Made by a program: the position numbers and the translations under genes. The notes beneath the pieces are model-generated. The model did no database searches. It was not told the origin of the DNA and saw only the letters and a list, made by a program, of their open reading frames with translations. Below, piece by piece: positions 10,601-23,500 of a stretch of 64,000 nucleotides of DNA; position 1 is the first letter of the stretch; each line of letters starts with the position of its first letter. The stretch lies in NCBI GenBank assembly GCA_030267565.1, contig BRXU01000038.1:620001-684000 (forward strand), read 5' to 3'. Origin of the DNA: Pleodorina starrii. Its lineage: Eukaryota > Chlorophyta > Chlorophyceae > Chlamydomonadales > Volvocaceae.

Positions 10601-12635
10601 CCACCTCCCCTCCCCCCGCCGCCCTCCCCGCCGCCGCCAATGCCGCCGCCGCCCTCGCCCTCTCCCCCCGATCCGCCCTCGCCGCCACCGACGCCCAACC
10701 CACCCTCCCCGCCCTCCCCGCCGCCCCCAAGTCCCGCACCTGCCTGCCCCACCTGCTTCGTCATCTACGTCACCCCGCCCGCTAGCCCCAGCATCCCGAC
10801 CTGGTCCCTCAACGACACGATCTGCGCTGACATTGTCTCCCTCATTTCCGCCGCCGTCACTGCCAACGCCTCCGCCGCCGGCGCCGACATCGTCCAGCCC
10901 TTCAGCTCCTCCACCTGCTCCAAGACCTACGACAGATCTGTCGTACCTCCCGTACTGCCCTTCGTCAAGGTCTGCGGCGCATTCCGCTCTGCTGACAATG
11001 GCGCCAGGCTGCAATCCTTCATCGAAGGACCCACGGGTCTGCGCAGCTGGGTGCTGGCCTTTATCGGCGGCGAGCAGTGCTACAACCGACTGGCCGGCTA
11101 CTACTTCCTAGGAGAGGTCACCGACCTCCTGGGCGGACCTACCTGCCTGAATGGCGAGTACGGCCAGGACTGCTACCTGCCGCCGCCGCGCCCGCCGCCG
11201 TCGCCGTCGCCGCCGCCACCCAGCCCGCCGCCCGCCTGCGAGTCGCTCGTCACTATCACCCTCGCCGCCAACTCCAACTCCTCCGTGCCTCTGGCGCCCT
11301 TCAACGTCTCCCAGTGCACCAACATGGCGCTCCGGATCCGCGACAGCTTCGCCTCGGCGGCGCAGACGGCCGGCGCGCTGATCACGGCGCCATTCACGCT
11401 GGCGAGCTGCGGCGCCACGGTGCTGACCCGTGGGTCGTTCCTGTCCGCCGCCGACGGCGCCAAGCTCCAGGACTGGCTCATTGGGCCCAACGGCATGCAG
11501 GCCTGGGTGCTGTCGTTGTTCGGCGGACCCATGTGCACCGGCGTCGCCGGCTACACCATCATCGCCACCGTCGGAGGACCCAACGGCGCCTCCTGCCTCA
11601 ATGGAAGCTACATTCAGGATTGCGCGCCAAGCTTCAGCCAGCCGCCGTCGCCGCGGCTGCGCAAGCGCCCGCCGCCGTCGCCTCCTGCGCCCATTATCCC
11701 GGCGGTGATCGCCTCGCCGCCGTCGCCGGCGCCGCCCACGCCGCAGGCGCCGATCAGCCCGCCGCCGCCCTCGCCCGATTTCCCGTTCCTCATCCAGACG
11801 CATATCTGCCGTACTAGTACGGCCAATGTGCCGTACGCCGCTGGGCCGGTGTACACGGTGCCGACCAAGGACCAGACCGGCGATGCGGCGGTGGCGATGT
11901 GTACGAACATCAGCAGCCAGGCTTGCAGCACGGGCGTCTGCTGGTGGGTACCGGTAGTCAAACGAGCGGTCCATTCAAGAAGCGTTCCATTTCTTGTTGA
12001 CTGTCTCAGTTGCTTTTTGTTGTTTTTCGTTGCTTTGTAGCAGCGTCTGTGCGTATGTGTCTGTGTATGTGTCTTCCCCCATTGTGTGTGTCTTCCCTTC
12101 TTGAATCCTTTCGCCGTGCCACCTCTTGTCTTCCTCTTACAGCGGCATGGATTTTGCCAAGCTCGAGGTGCCGGTCAGCAACACGTGCAAGGGCGACCTG
12201 CGGCGCCTCACCATAAACGGAGCGGCTTACGACTACACGTGGGGCCTGTACCCCAACGACCTGATCACAATCAAGTTTACCGATCTCAAGACGTGAGTTG
12301 ATCATTCTCATTCTAATTTACATTGTTATTTCTGAAAGTGTTCAGATTTGTCATCATTTTCTGATATAAGACTGGTTTCGTTCTGCTGTTGATGATGATT
12401 GATGGCTTAGTCATTTTCTTTGCCTGTCCCCTTCTTGCTTTTGTATTTCGCACCAATATATCGTTTGGGTTTTTTTGTTTGCAGGCGCGTCCCAAGCCCC
12501 AACGGAGCGACACTCTGCTGGGTGGTGCGCGCGGGCAGCTGCGCCAATCCCGCCAATTTCTGCCTTACCGGCCACTGCCAGGCCGCCATCTTCAACACCG
12601 GAAACGACTGTTGTCCGACGGAATACATCTACTGA
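7646..12635 (+). CDS. pherophorin B, multidomain extracellular-matrix glycoprotein
   Basis: Seven exons (7646-7706, 7928-8055, 8682-8783, 9156-9255, 9531-11943, 12143-12292, 12485-12635) splice in frame to 1034 residues. The signal peptide is MARSTWPPVLLWTVLALVSA. The N-terminal pherophorin domain has FPWCQCQSYDCACSPYKLE, a CC motif and CPTC. Three copies of the internal Cys module follow (residues about 239-371, 539-678 and 700-828), separated by Pro-rich PPSPPPP spacers. A canonical C-terminal pherophorin domain runs from about 881 to 1034, with the CCGMDFAKLEVPV motif rebuilt across the exon 5/6 junction and a terminal CCPTEYIY. Known pherophorins have two globular domains with one rod; this one has five globular units. 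The spacers should be hydroxylated and O-glycosylated in the secretory pathway. Confidence 0.92.
9370..9388. repeat. (GTAT)n microsatellite in pherophorin B intron 4
   Basis: About five GTAT units lie inside the intron between the exons at 9156-9255 and 9531-11943. Confidence 0.85.
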
Positions 12636-13265
12636 TGATTTGCTGCCAGAGCTCAACCAAACCCGAAAGAAGACGACGCATTGTTCGGTCGGCAAAACGA
12701 GTACTGCCGATCTAGCTGGACGTTGAGTTAATGTACATAGCGATGATGATTTGGATAAGACTTCTCGTGTCGCGGGCTCTAGCGGGAGCCAGTCTGGATT
12801 TAGTTTCTATTTTCCAGCGCTGAAACCTACTGCGATGCTGGTGTGAATTTAGTGGCCTTAGTGGTGTGAATTTTTAGTGGTTATATTAGTCAACAAACAT
12901 TTAGTTCTGCGGGCGCGCGTTGCCATAATTGTTAGTGGGACGTTGGCTTGCGGTTGCTCCTAGCTTGTTGTTAGCTTGTTAGGCTGCTGGCGCTGATTTG
13001 CCCAGCGCAAAATGACGCGAAGCCCTTAGACCCCTATTTAATACGAAGGGGCCATGCGAACTGGCCGCGTATACTTAGCGCCTCAATGGGGCGCCAATTA
13101 ACAATCCGTTAGACAATGACTTCTGTCGATCTGGCTCCTTCGACACCGGTTTTTTTGTTCCCCAACGGGAGATGATAATCGTCGCGGGTCGCGAGGCTGC
13201 CTGCACGCTGCAAAGTCGGTAGCCTGCCAGCGCGCAGGGCGCGTGCTTCTGGCAAATACACATCT

Positions 13266-13270
13266 GTAAC
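13266..13270 (+). terminator. candidate polyadenylation signal TGTAA of pherophorin B
   Basis: First TGTAA seen downstream of the pherophorin B stop, about 630 bases away. The call rests on the motif only. Confidence 0.3.
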
Positions 13271-13291
13271 AACCAATATTTTAGACAAGAC

Positions 13292-13298
<7 letters not shown>

Positions 13299-13328
<30 letters not shown>
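13299..13328. repeat. (CT)n microsatellite
   Basis: Fifteen uninterrupted CT dinucleotides. Confidence 0.95.
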
Positions 13329-13330
<2 letters not shown>

Positions 13331-13748
13331 ATCCCATCGTCTACCCGGTCGGCCTATCGCATGGTGCCGCAATGCCTGTGCCGGCGTGAATGCGCGTGAC
13401 ATTGGCTACGGGGTGTCACGACACACTGCGTAATTGACACAGCGTGTCGAAAGCCTGGATTGTACGATCTCCACCAGGAAACCCCTCCTCGGTCAAGGAT
13501 GGGGGAAAACCGCGGAATCTACTCCGGAAGACGGGATCTGAGTGCCGTCACTCCGGCGATCACTGCCTGAGCGGGAGCTGAGTGCCGCTCATGATCTAAG
13601 TACGGCAGGATCCCTAAGCCCGGCTACGATAGAAAGGCCCGGTCAGGCCTGCCCAACAAGCTCGAGTCACCTTTACCAGTCCGCAGTACGATTGCAGATG
13701 TCCTTGGCCACTAGATTCAGTCATATATGGGGGGAGTTGCGAGAACCC

Positions 13749-13795
13749 CGTCTAGCGGTACGCGGCGTGGGTTCGAATCACACGGCCGGCCACTG
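13749..13795 (+). other. tRNA-like fragment (D-arm plus T-arm, no anticodon arm)
   Basis: GTCTAGCGGTA at 13750-13760 resembles a tRNA D-arm (box A region). GGTTCGAATC at 13770-13779 is a perfect box B/T-loop with a 4-of-5-bp T stem. Only about 8 bases separate them, so the anticodon arm is missing, and no matching 5' acceptor strand was found. It is better read as a degenerate tRNA or a tRNA-derived SINE head than as a working tRNA. Confidence 0.4.
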
Positions 13796-13920
13796 ATGAG
13801 GTGTTCCCCACGAAAAACCCAGGTCGGGGTTTCTGGTGTGGGGGGGTTGGGCGCGGAGCACTACCCGATGTGCCAGAGACGTAGTGTGTCGTGACAGCGG
13901 CCAATCAGCGTGAAAATGTG

Positions 13921-13945
13921 TGTGTACGTGTGTGTGTGTGTGTGC
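13921..13945. repeat. (GT)n microsatellite
   Basis: Nearly pure GT run directly before the 30-base tandem repeat. Confidence 0.85.
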
Positions 13946-13954
13946 GTTCCCGTT

Positions 13955-14064
13955 CCCTGGAGCCATCTCCAGAGCACCAAGCCTCCCTGGAGCCATCTCC
14001 AGAGCACCAAGCCTCCCTGGAGCCATCTAAACCTCCCTGGAGCCATCTCCAGAGCACCAAGCCT
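13955..14064. repeat. 30-bp tandem repeat, four units
   Basis: The unit starts CCCTGGAGCCATCTCC and ends AGCACCAAGCCT. Three units are full length (13955, 13985 and 14035); the third in order (14015-14034) lacks 10 bases. Confidence 0.95.
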
Positions 14065-14550
14065 CCAAATTCCACCGCCTTGCCGGGGCCCTGTTGCCAT
14101 ATTCACACCGCCACACGTCAGCATCCTCAACAGCCTCCTGCCCTCCAGCTCCCATCCGCTACTCCTCCACCTCCTTCCTTCGCTGTTGTACCTTCACTCT
14201 TACTCCTCCTCGACCTCACCGAGTCACCATTGATCTCCTCGTCAACCCCCATCCGCCCCCCGGCGCCGCATCCATCTGCACCGTCAACCCCATCAGTCCA
14301 TTAGCCCCTACGTCCAGTCCAGTACAGTCCAATCCCAGCATCCCACCCCAACCCCAACCCCGCCCGCCCCCAACGGCACCCCTCCGACGCCTCCATCGCT
14401 GCCGTTATTGAAATATCATCACGCCACCCGCTGTTGCTACGACTACTGCAGCTGCCGCTGTTGCTACTGCTGTTGCTACGCTACTGCTGCTGCCGCTGCT
14501 ACTGCTTCTGCTGTTGCTTCTACTGCTACTGCTGCTGCTCTCAACGTTCC

Positions 14551-17500
14551 TCACAGCCGGTACACATCGACATCCTCCAAGCCTCCCTCAGCAAACCCAC
14601 TGCCGGCCGCCGCCGCCGCCGCGACCGCCGCCGCCGTGCCGTCCTCCTCCGCGCCATCTCCCTCATCACCCTCACCACCCTCATCATCACCCTCATCATC
14701 ATCATCCAACCGACGCTTGCGGCCGCAGCCGCCTCCGTCTGCCCCCGCGGGGGCCGCTGCCGCTGCCGCTGCGGCGCCTGGTCGGTGCTGCGGCAGCATC
14801 GCTCTCGCCCGGGCGCCGCCGGGCGGGCCGCCGCCGCCGCCAGCAGCTGCCGCCGCCGCGGCCCGCCGGGCTAGAACCATGGCAGCCACCGCCCGCACGT
14901 AGGCAAAGTCCACCGCTCTGTACCTGCGGTTGTGGAGATGGTGGGGATGATGGTTGTGGTGGTTTTGGTTGTGGGGTTGGTGGTGATTGTGGTTGTGGTT
15001 GTGGTGGTTTTGGTTGTGGTGGTGGGGGTGGGGGTTGTGGTGATTGTGGTGGTTGTGGTGGTGGTGGTGATTGTGGTGGGGGTGGTTGTGGTTGTGGTGG
15101 TTGTGAGAGGTGGGGTGATTGTGGGGATGGTGGTGGTGGTGGCGGTGGTGGGGCTGGTGATGAGGGCGCAGTTGTGGCCAGACTGCGTGCCGTACAGCTC
15201 GCGTGTCAAAATAGACACACCTCACACCCCGTCGGGAAGCCCACCGGTATGTGATGCGCTGATGCCCGCCCACTGATCACCGCGCCTAGGGCCTACCCTA
15301 CCCGCCCCTACCTGCCCCTACCCTACCCTACCCTACCCTACCCGCCCCTACCCTACCCTACCTGCCCCACTCGTGCGACTTGCGCCACACGTCCGCGGGG
15401 AAGGCCGGGCCGGCGAGTCCGTGAAGGGCGCGGGCGACCGCAACCGGGGTCAGCGGAACAGACTGCGGAGCGGAGCGGAGGGCGGGGAGGGGCGGGGAGT
15501 CAGGGAGTGGTATGCTCCTTTATATAAAAAATGAGTCACTGCGGACGTTGTTGAGGGGAGGGGTGCGGTGGGACGGAGGGTGAAGTGGAGGGTGGGGTGG
15601 AGGGTGGGGTGGGGCGGGGTGGAGGGTGGGGTGGAGGGTGATGTGGAGGGTGGAGGGTGGGGTGGAGGGTGGGGTGGAGGGTGAAGTGGAGGGTGGAGGG
15701 TGGGGTGGAGGGTGGGGTGGAGGGCGGGGTGGGGTCGGGCGGACGGAGGAGGGTGAAGTGGAGGGTGGAAGGTGGGGCGGAGGGCGGGGAAGGCAACGGG
15801 CCGAAGACACCGGAGGAGGGAAAGAGGCGAAGCGAAGCGAGGCAATGGCTGCAGTATCGTCCTTCCTACGGTACCCACTGACCCATGGGTCGGTCCAAAC
15901 ACGCGCCCACCCACCCACCCACACACTCACTCAGTCACTCACCATAGCCGCCGCGCGCGCCTTGCTGCCGGTGAGGAACGCCTCCACCTCCAGAACCAAA
16001 GTGGACGAGCGGGGAGCCAGGGGGAGGGGAGGGCAGTCCGGAGGAGAGAGGGGCCGCGGCGGAGGCGCGACCGCCGCCGCCGCCGCTGCCGCGGCGCCGG
16101 GCGGCGGCGGGGCCGCCGCCGCCGCCGCCGCGGCGGCGGTTGGCGGTTGGGACGGCGAGTCAAAGTACGACGTGATCCGGGGCCGTAGGAAGGCCTCCTG
16201 CTCGACGCACGTGTTGCCTGGACATCGGGGGTGTGTTAGGGTGTTGTGAGACACACACAACAGAATAAAAACAGTTGAAGAAAAAACGGTGGTAAAACGG
16301 AAAACTAACAAACTCGTTGGTTTGGCGAGAGCGTTACCGATCTGGTTGCGTTGTTCAGGGCCCCCAACAACCAGTAACTTCCAGTTCCCCGTAACTCCGG
16401 TTGCCGTACAACCCAGCGCAGCCATCCGATCGCAGAACGCGCCCAAAAGGCCCAACGCGCGCCTCTTCACAAACCCGTGACTGTCGTACTCACTCCGAAA
16501 CCATGCACCGTCGTACAACGATACAAGGCCTCCACACACTCACCCGTCTCGTAAGCCCCCGCCATAAGGCCCCATATCATGTCCAGCCGCGCCGCCGCCG
16601 CCGCCGTCTGCGCCTCTAGCCGCGCGTGAATCCGCGCCGCCAGCGCCGCCACCCCCGCCGCCGCCGCGGCTCCCGGCGGCGGCGACGGTCTGCGCAGCAG
16701 CTGCCAGCTGATGGCCTTCATCTTGGCGATGGGTTCGAAATGGATCTGACCCAGAGCCGCCAACTGAGACAACTGCCGGAGCGCCTGTGGGGGGCGTGTG
16801 TTTGTGGGGGGGCGTGTGTTTGTGTCGGAGGGTGGGGTGGGGTGGGTCGCGGACGTGGCGCAAAGAAGCGGACCCCCACCTGCAACAGGAGCTGATGGAC
16901 CCAAAAACCTTAGGCCCCCCTCCGCCACCTCCAACCCCACACCCCTCCCGCACCACTGCCAAGCTGCGCTCGCACTCTCCCTCCCTGGACCCCTCCCTCC
17001 CTCCCCCCCTCCCTCCCTGGACCCTCTCCCTCCCTCCCTCCCTGGACCCCTCCCTCCCTCCCAGTGAGCCACACACACAGACCTGTGATGAGCTGATGCC
17101 TCCCGGCCCCGCGCCCGGCGAGCCCACCAGTGCCGTCATATCCACCTTGTAACAGCCCCGGTGCACCCGCGGGGGCGGCCGACAGCCCAACATCGCAGCC
17201 ACCACCGGCCACCTGGCAGCCAGGGCCGCAGCCGCCGCGCGGTGAAAGTAGACGTGCACGCGCGCGGCGCAGCCAGGCAGCACACTCACGTAGCCGCCGT
17301 CAGCAGCGGCGGCGGCGGCCGCCGTCTGTTGTTGTTGTTGCTCGTCCTGCTGGAGGTACGACATGATGGTCTCCATGACCTCCTCCGAGAGGTCCAGCTC
17401 AGCGGCTGTCGTACTGAGCTGCAGTACACCAAAGCTGCTGCCGCCGCCGCCGCCGTTGTTGTTGGCGCCGCCGTCATAACCGCCGGCGGCGCCGCCGTCG

Positions 17501-20500
17501 TGTGTCTCGGGCGGCAGCAGCGGCGCGGGTGTGAAGATGCGGGTGAGGAAGGTCTCGACGGCGGATACCTCGGCAGCGGTGGAGAAGATCAGAGAGCGGT
17601 AGCGCAAATAGTCCTGAGGCCCGGGGGGAGGGGCCGCCACAGGTGGTGCGGTGTGGAGGGAGGGGAGGAGGGAGGGAGGGGAGGAGGGGGAGAGGTATGG
17701 TCTCCCTCGGCCAATAAACGGACAGTGAGAAACACGATGTGCGGCAGGATGGGTGGGTGGGCGGGTGGGTGGGTCGAGATGAGGGCGGAACCCCCCCCCA
17801 TCCTACATACACACACATACACACACGCGCACACACACAACCCCCGCCCCCCGTCCTTCCCACCCCCCGCCCATCCCACACACAAAAGCTCCCCGTCCCC
17901 CCCACCCCCCCCCCTCCCCGCCCCCCCGTCCTTCCGCCCTCCCCACCTGGTTGTCCAAAAAGAGGTAGCACCTCGCCTCCTTGCCGTTACGACCCGCACG
18001 ACCCGCCTGAAGACGTTAGCAGGGGGAGGGGGAGAGGAGGCGTGAGGGTGGGGTGAGGGGGAGGGGGGGAGGAGGCGTGAGGGGGGTGAGGAGGGTGGGG
18101 TGAGGGGGAGGGGGGGAGGAGGCGTGAGGGGGGTGAGGAGGGTGACGAAGGAAGGTGGGCAACCGGGGCGGCGATTGAATGGAGGCCAGCCATGTTAATA
18201 AACGAACGCGGCAGGGAGGGCCTCACAAATAAAAAAACTACAAAAATAAAAATAAAAGTAAAAAAAAGTAAAAGTAAAAGTAAAAAATAAAAGTAAAATA
18301 AAAGTAAAAATAAAAGTAAAAAGTAAAAGTAAAAGTAAAAGTAAAAGTAAAATAGAAAGTAAAAGTTAAAGTAAAATAAAAGTAAAAATAATGAAACATA
18401 AAAAACCTCACACAAATACACACCTCGACCGACCCACGGGTCACTTCCCTCCCTCCCTCCCTCTCTCCCTCCATCTCTCCCTCCATCTCCCCCACCTGCT
18501 GCACATAGTCCTCCAGGGACCGGGGCATCTGCAGGTGCACCACTGCCCCGATGGAGGGGTGGTCCACACCCATGCCGAAAGCCACCGTGGCAACAACCAC
18601 CCGGATAAGGCCCGAACGGAACTCAGCGGCGACCTTGCTGCGATCCGACATGGCGCGGCCTGGGTGCGGGGGGTGGCGGGGTGGCGGGGGAGGGGGAGGT
18701 GGGGTTATCCACGTATAGGCCGGAGCCCGTGAACGGTAGAAGTAGGGGAGGTGGGGGGAAGGAGCGGGGGAGGGGACAGGGTTGACAGGGTTTTAGGGTT
18801 TTCCCCGGTATTGGAGTAAGGGGGCTAGTGTCTGTGTGTGTGTGTATGTGTGCCTGTGTTGTGTGGTCGCCCGACCCACCTGCGTGGCAGGAGCGCAAAA
18901 GAGGGCGGAAGGGAGGGGCGGCGGGGCAGAGAAGAAAGGGATACGGATGGGGGGTGTGTGTGTGCCTGTGCCTGTGTTGTGGGTGGTGTAAAACCCTAAG
19001 ACTAAGGGGGCTGGTGTCTCTCTGTGTGTATTGTGTGTGTGCCTGTGTTGTTGGTGGTGTAAAACCCTAAGACGCACCCGCGTGGTAGGAGCTTGCCGGC
19101 ACTCCCCTCATGCTCTGCAGCCAGCCCGCCACCTCGTCCGCCTGCCACTGCATGCCGACGTACACCAGTACGGATTGTACGTCAGCCAGTTCCGTACGAA
19201 GCAGCTGCAGCAGCGCCTCCTTCGATCTGCCAGACTCCGAGGCGCCGGAGGCCATGTGGAGGACCTGTACGACACAGTACGGCACCATATGGTACGACAG
19301 GTCAATGAACTTGGATGTCAATGAACTTTCCACTGGTGTCTCTTTCTCCCTCTCTCCCTCTCACTTCTTCTCATCCCGTCCCCTGCCACTCCCTGCCCTC
19401 CCTAAACCCTAAAACCCTAAAACCCAAACGCAACCCCCCACCCCGAAACCCACTCCCCCACCCCCCACCCCCCAACCCCCAACCTACTCCCCCCCAACAA
19501 CCCACCCTCAGCCGCAGGTTGTCCCGCAGCGGCGGCTCGCGCATCACCGCCCCCGGGCCCAGCCCCAGCACACTCGCCACCTCCGCCGCGGTGGGTCGGG
19601 TGGCGGTGGCGGTGAGTGCCAGCACACAGCGAGGCCGCAGCACCGAGCGCAGTACGTGGCCCAGTCGCAGGTAGGCAGGGCGGAATGAGTGGCCCCACTC
19701 AGACACACAGTGGGCCTCATCCACCGCGATCTGAGAGGGGGGAGGGGAGGAGGTGGGGAGGGGAGTGATAAGCTCCTTTATATAAAAATGAGGTGGGGGG
19801 AGGAGGGGAGGAGGGGTATAAAGAGAATTTCGCGGGGGGAGAAGGAGACGGCGATCTGAGCGGGGGGAGGAGGGAGGGAGGGGAGGGGAGAGGGGAGGTG
19901 GGGAGGTGGGGGGGAGGAGGGGCGGAGGGGTATAAAGAGAATTTCGCAGCGGAGAAGGAGACGGCGTTAGCGAACGGACCCTGAACCCAGCGGGAGCGGG
20001 AGCGGGGGAGGGAGGAGGTGGGGAGGGGAGGTGGGGAGGTGGTGGGGTGTAAGTGGGGACGTCCTGGGGGGAGGAGGTGAGAGCAGACAGGCGATCTGAG
20101 AGGGGAGGTGAGGTGGGGCGGGGGAGGGAGGTGAGGTGGCGGGGAGGTGGGGTGTAAGTGGGGACATCCACCCGCCGCCCACTCCGCCCCCCCCCCAAAC
20201 ACCTCCCTTCTCCCTTTTCCTCTTCTGTATGTGTGTGTGTGTATTGTATCTTTGTATGTTCGAGAGAGGAGCAGTGAGAGCTCAGACCTGGTCAGAGGCC
20301 CTTGAGAACGAACCCTAGAAAACCCTAAAAAACCCTAAAACTCCCACCTGCCTCCCCCCCTCCACATCCCTCTCACATCCCCCCCCACATCCCCCTCACT
20401 CCCCTCCCAGCTCCCCCCACGCAGGTCCCCTACCAGGCTGATTTCCAGCCGCCTCAGCGCCGCCAGCAGCCAGGGCGTCAACAGCTTCTCGGGGGCCACG

Positions 20501-23500
20501 TAGAGCAACTTGACCGACCCGCGGGTCGCTGCAGCGAGGGCGGCGTCCACCTGGCCAACGATGGCGATATAGCGATATAGCGATATAGCGATAGGACGAA
20601 AGAGGAGGAATCGGAGGAAGTTGGAAGGTGGTTGGTGGTTGGTGATGGGAGAATGGGAGGCATCCTTCAGTGATTGACGTCCGTGGATCAGCGAAAAGGT
20701 TATGGAAAGGATTACGGCATGCTGGGTGGAATGGATTGGAGGACGGGAGAGGAATTTAAATGAATAAATGAATTGATGGATGGCATGGGAATGCGGGTTT
20801 CGATGCCGGAGGAGGAGACGTCCCAACCGGAGGGCGGCGCACACCGCGACGCAACGCCACACACGCGCGCGGCGGGTGGCGCCCCCAAAGCGCACGTGCC
20901 CAGAGGAGAAGGTGGCGGGCGGGCGGCCAAGGCTGGACCGACCGACCCGCGGGACGCTGCAGTTATGGAAAGGGTTATGGCATACTGAATGGAATGGATT
21001 GGGCTGGACCGACCGACCGACCCGCGGGTCGCACCTGGTCCCTCGTCTGGCCCCCCGACAGGCTGGCGCCTCTGCCCCTCAGGCAGGGTGGCAGGTTGGC
21101 AAGTTGGTCGTCCATCAGGGCCAGCAGCGGAGACACCACCAGCGTAACACCTGCAGGGATGAATGTGGGAGGGATGAGGAGGAGAGGGATGAATGCGGGG
21201 GTGATGAATGCGGGAGTGATGAATGCGCGGGAGGGATGAATGCGCGGGAGGGATGAATGCGGGAGGGGATGGATGCGGGAGGGATGAGGAGGAGAGTGAT
21301 GAATGCGGGAGGGGATGGATGCGGGAGTGATGAATGCGGGGGGGGAGGTGAATGCGGGAGGGGGGTGAATGCGGGGGGGGTGAATGCGGGGGGGGGAGGT
21401 GAATGCGGGAGGGGGGTGAATGCGGGGGGGTGAATGCGGGAGGGGGAGGTGAATGCGGGAGGGGGGTGAATGCGGGGGGGGTGAATGCGGGGGGGGAGGT
21501 GAATGCGGGAGGGGGGTGAATGCGGGGGGGGTGAATGCGGGAGGGGGAGGTGAATGCGGGAGGGGGGTGAATGCGGGGGGGGGTGAATGCGGGAGGGGGG
21601 TGAATGCGGGGGGGGGGTGAATGCGGGAGGGAATGAATGCGGGAGTGATGAATGCGGGAGGGAATGAATGCGGGAGGGATGGATGCGGGAGGGATGAATG
21701 CGGGAGTGAATGCGTAAACGAGGGTCGGCGATTGGGTCAGAGCGCGCAACAGCATATATCGAAGGACAGCACGTGATGGCACATGGCAGGCAGTACAACC
21801 GTACATTCGTACCCAGACAACCGTACATTCGTACCCGTCATCAGTATGGCGGGCAGTTGGTACGTCAGCGACTTGCCGGCACCTGCGGAAAAGGGCGGGG
21901 GGAGGGGGGTGGGGGGTTTGAAGAGTGAATTTGCAACAATGAAACAAGAAGCCCTGCGGACGTTGGGGGGAGGGGCGAGGGGGGGGGGGCGAGCTGAGGC
22001 GGTCAAGGGAGGGCGGTGAGGAGGACATGGAAAGAGTCCCTAAGACCGTTTTAAAACCTACCAGTGGGCAGCACTGCCAGCATGCTCCGTCCCGCCAGCA
22101 CCTGCCGTACAATCTCCAGCTGCCGCCCCCGAAAGCCCGGGTGGCCCCAAACCGCCGTCAGTACGGCAGACAACTGATTGTCGGACAGCGCGCCCTCGGG
22201 GTCCGCCGAAATGTGCTCGAGGGAGGGCAGACCGGGAACCAACTGGTCCAACTGCGGGGGAGGCGGGGGTTTGGGGGTTTGGGAGGTTGGGGGGATCGGG
22301 AGTGGGGTCATTTCGGAAATTGGGGGGTTGGGGGGTTGGGGAAGGGTATGTGTGGTGTGTGTTTGGCGTGCCGAGCTCCCAAAGCAGGGGTCCCGTTACG
22401 ACATGTCGTACAGTGCCCTGATCCTCAAAAGTGTGGGTGAGAAACGTCCGGGACCCGGGTAGGTCTATAGCCACATCTTCTGATGCTACGTACATCCAGC
22501 CCACGATGCAACGACTCCCAACCGCCCAACCAACCAACCAACTACCCAACCACCTGCAACGGCTCCTGTGGGTACTGGATAACCACCGTACGACCGTTGC
22601 TCCCCTGCATCACGTAGCTGCCGCCGCCGCCAAAGCCCACACCGCCGCGGCCACCGCCGCCGCCGCCGTTGCTCGGACCAGCACCTGTCGCCGCCGCAGC
22701 AGGAGCCGGAGCCTCGCCTCCCTGCCCCTGCTGCCCCTGCCCCTGCTGCCCCTGCTGCTGCTGTCCTCCCTGATCCTGCCCCTGCTGCTGCCCCTGTTCC
22801 TGTTCCTGTTCCTGCTGTTTGGTCCTCTGGGGGGGACTGCCCAGCCCTTGGGTCCCCGGGCAGTCGCGCGCCCAGTGGCCCACGGCGCCGCACCTGCGGT
22901 ACGACACATACACACACGGTACGACACACACGGTACGACACACACACACGGTACGACACACAATGGGTTAGCACGGGGAGCACGAGGAGGAAGAGGGAGC
23001 AGTAGGGGTGGGGGTAAACGAGTCCCGGAGAGGAAGGGGGATACACACGTGCGTGAGAGAGCCCATATGTGCAGTGTCAGCGCATGTGTACGGCACCCTC
23101 CCCCTTCCTCCCCACATTCCCCCCTTCCCCCTCCAAACCCAAATCCCCGGACGTCCCTTGACCGGCTCCCACCCCCCCCCCCAATTCCCCAATCCGCCAT
23201 GCGCCCCCCAAACTCCCTCCCCGACCCTCCCCGACTCAACTCCTCCCCTACACCCCCCCTTTTGACCTGCACCACCCGCTCCCCGACTCCCCGACTCTCC
23301 CCTCCACCCCCCCGGAGGGGGTCACGCCGTCTCCTTCTCCGCTGCGATTTCTCTTTAGACCCCCCCCCCCGGAGTGAGACCTGCCCCACCCCCTCCCCGA
23401 CTCCCCGACTCTTTCCCCTCTTGACCCTAACACCCTAAAACCTGCCCCACCCACTTGAAGCAGCGGCTGCCCTGATTGAAGCCCTCCAGGAAATCCGCCC

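Larger units (their letters stand above)
12636..14550. other. convergent intergenic region between pherophorin B and RECQ4
   Basis: The 3' ends of pherophorin B (plus) and the RecQ helicase (minus) face each other here. The stretch contains a candidate TGTAA at 13266-13270, a (CT)n run, a tRNA-like fragment, a (GT)n run and a 30-base tandem repeat. No coding region is supported. Confidence 0.6.

Noticed and set aside
9746..11014. 422-codon minus-strand open frame (Arg/Gly-rich)
   Set aside because: It is the antisense shadow of the Pro-rich spacers and modules of pherophorin B, whose spliced frame has clear domains.
21165..21720. Regularly repeated units considered as a CRISPR array
   Set aside because: Units are contiguous, G-rich and variable, with no unique spacers; the DNA is a nuclear intron.
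20712..22112. 466-codon minus-strand open frame with IHPP repeats
   Set aside because: It is the intron 10 minisatellite of RECQ4; the true exons 9-11 use small segments in other frames.
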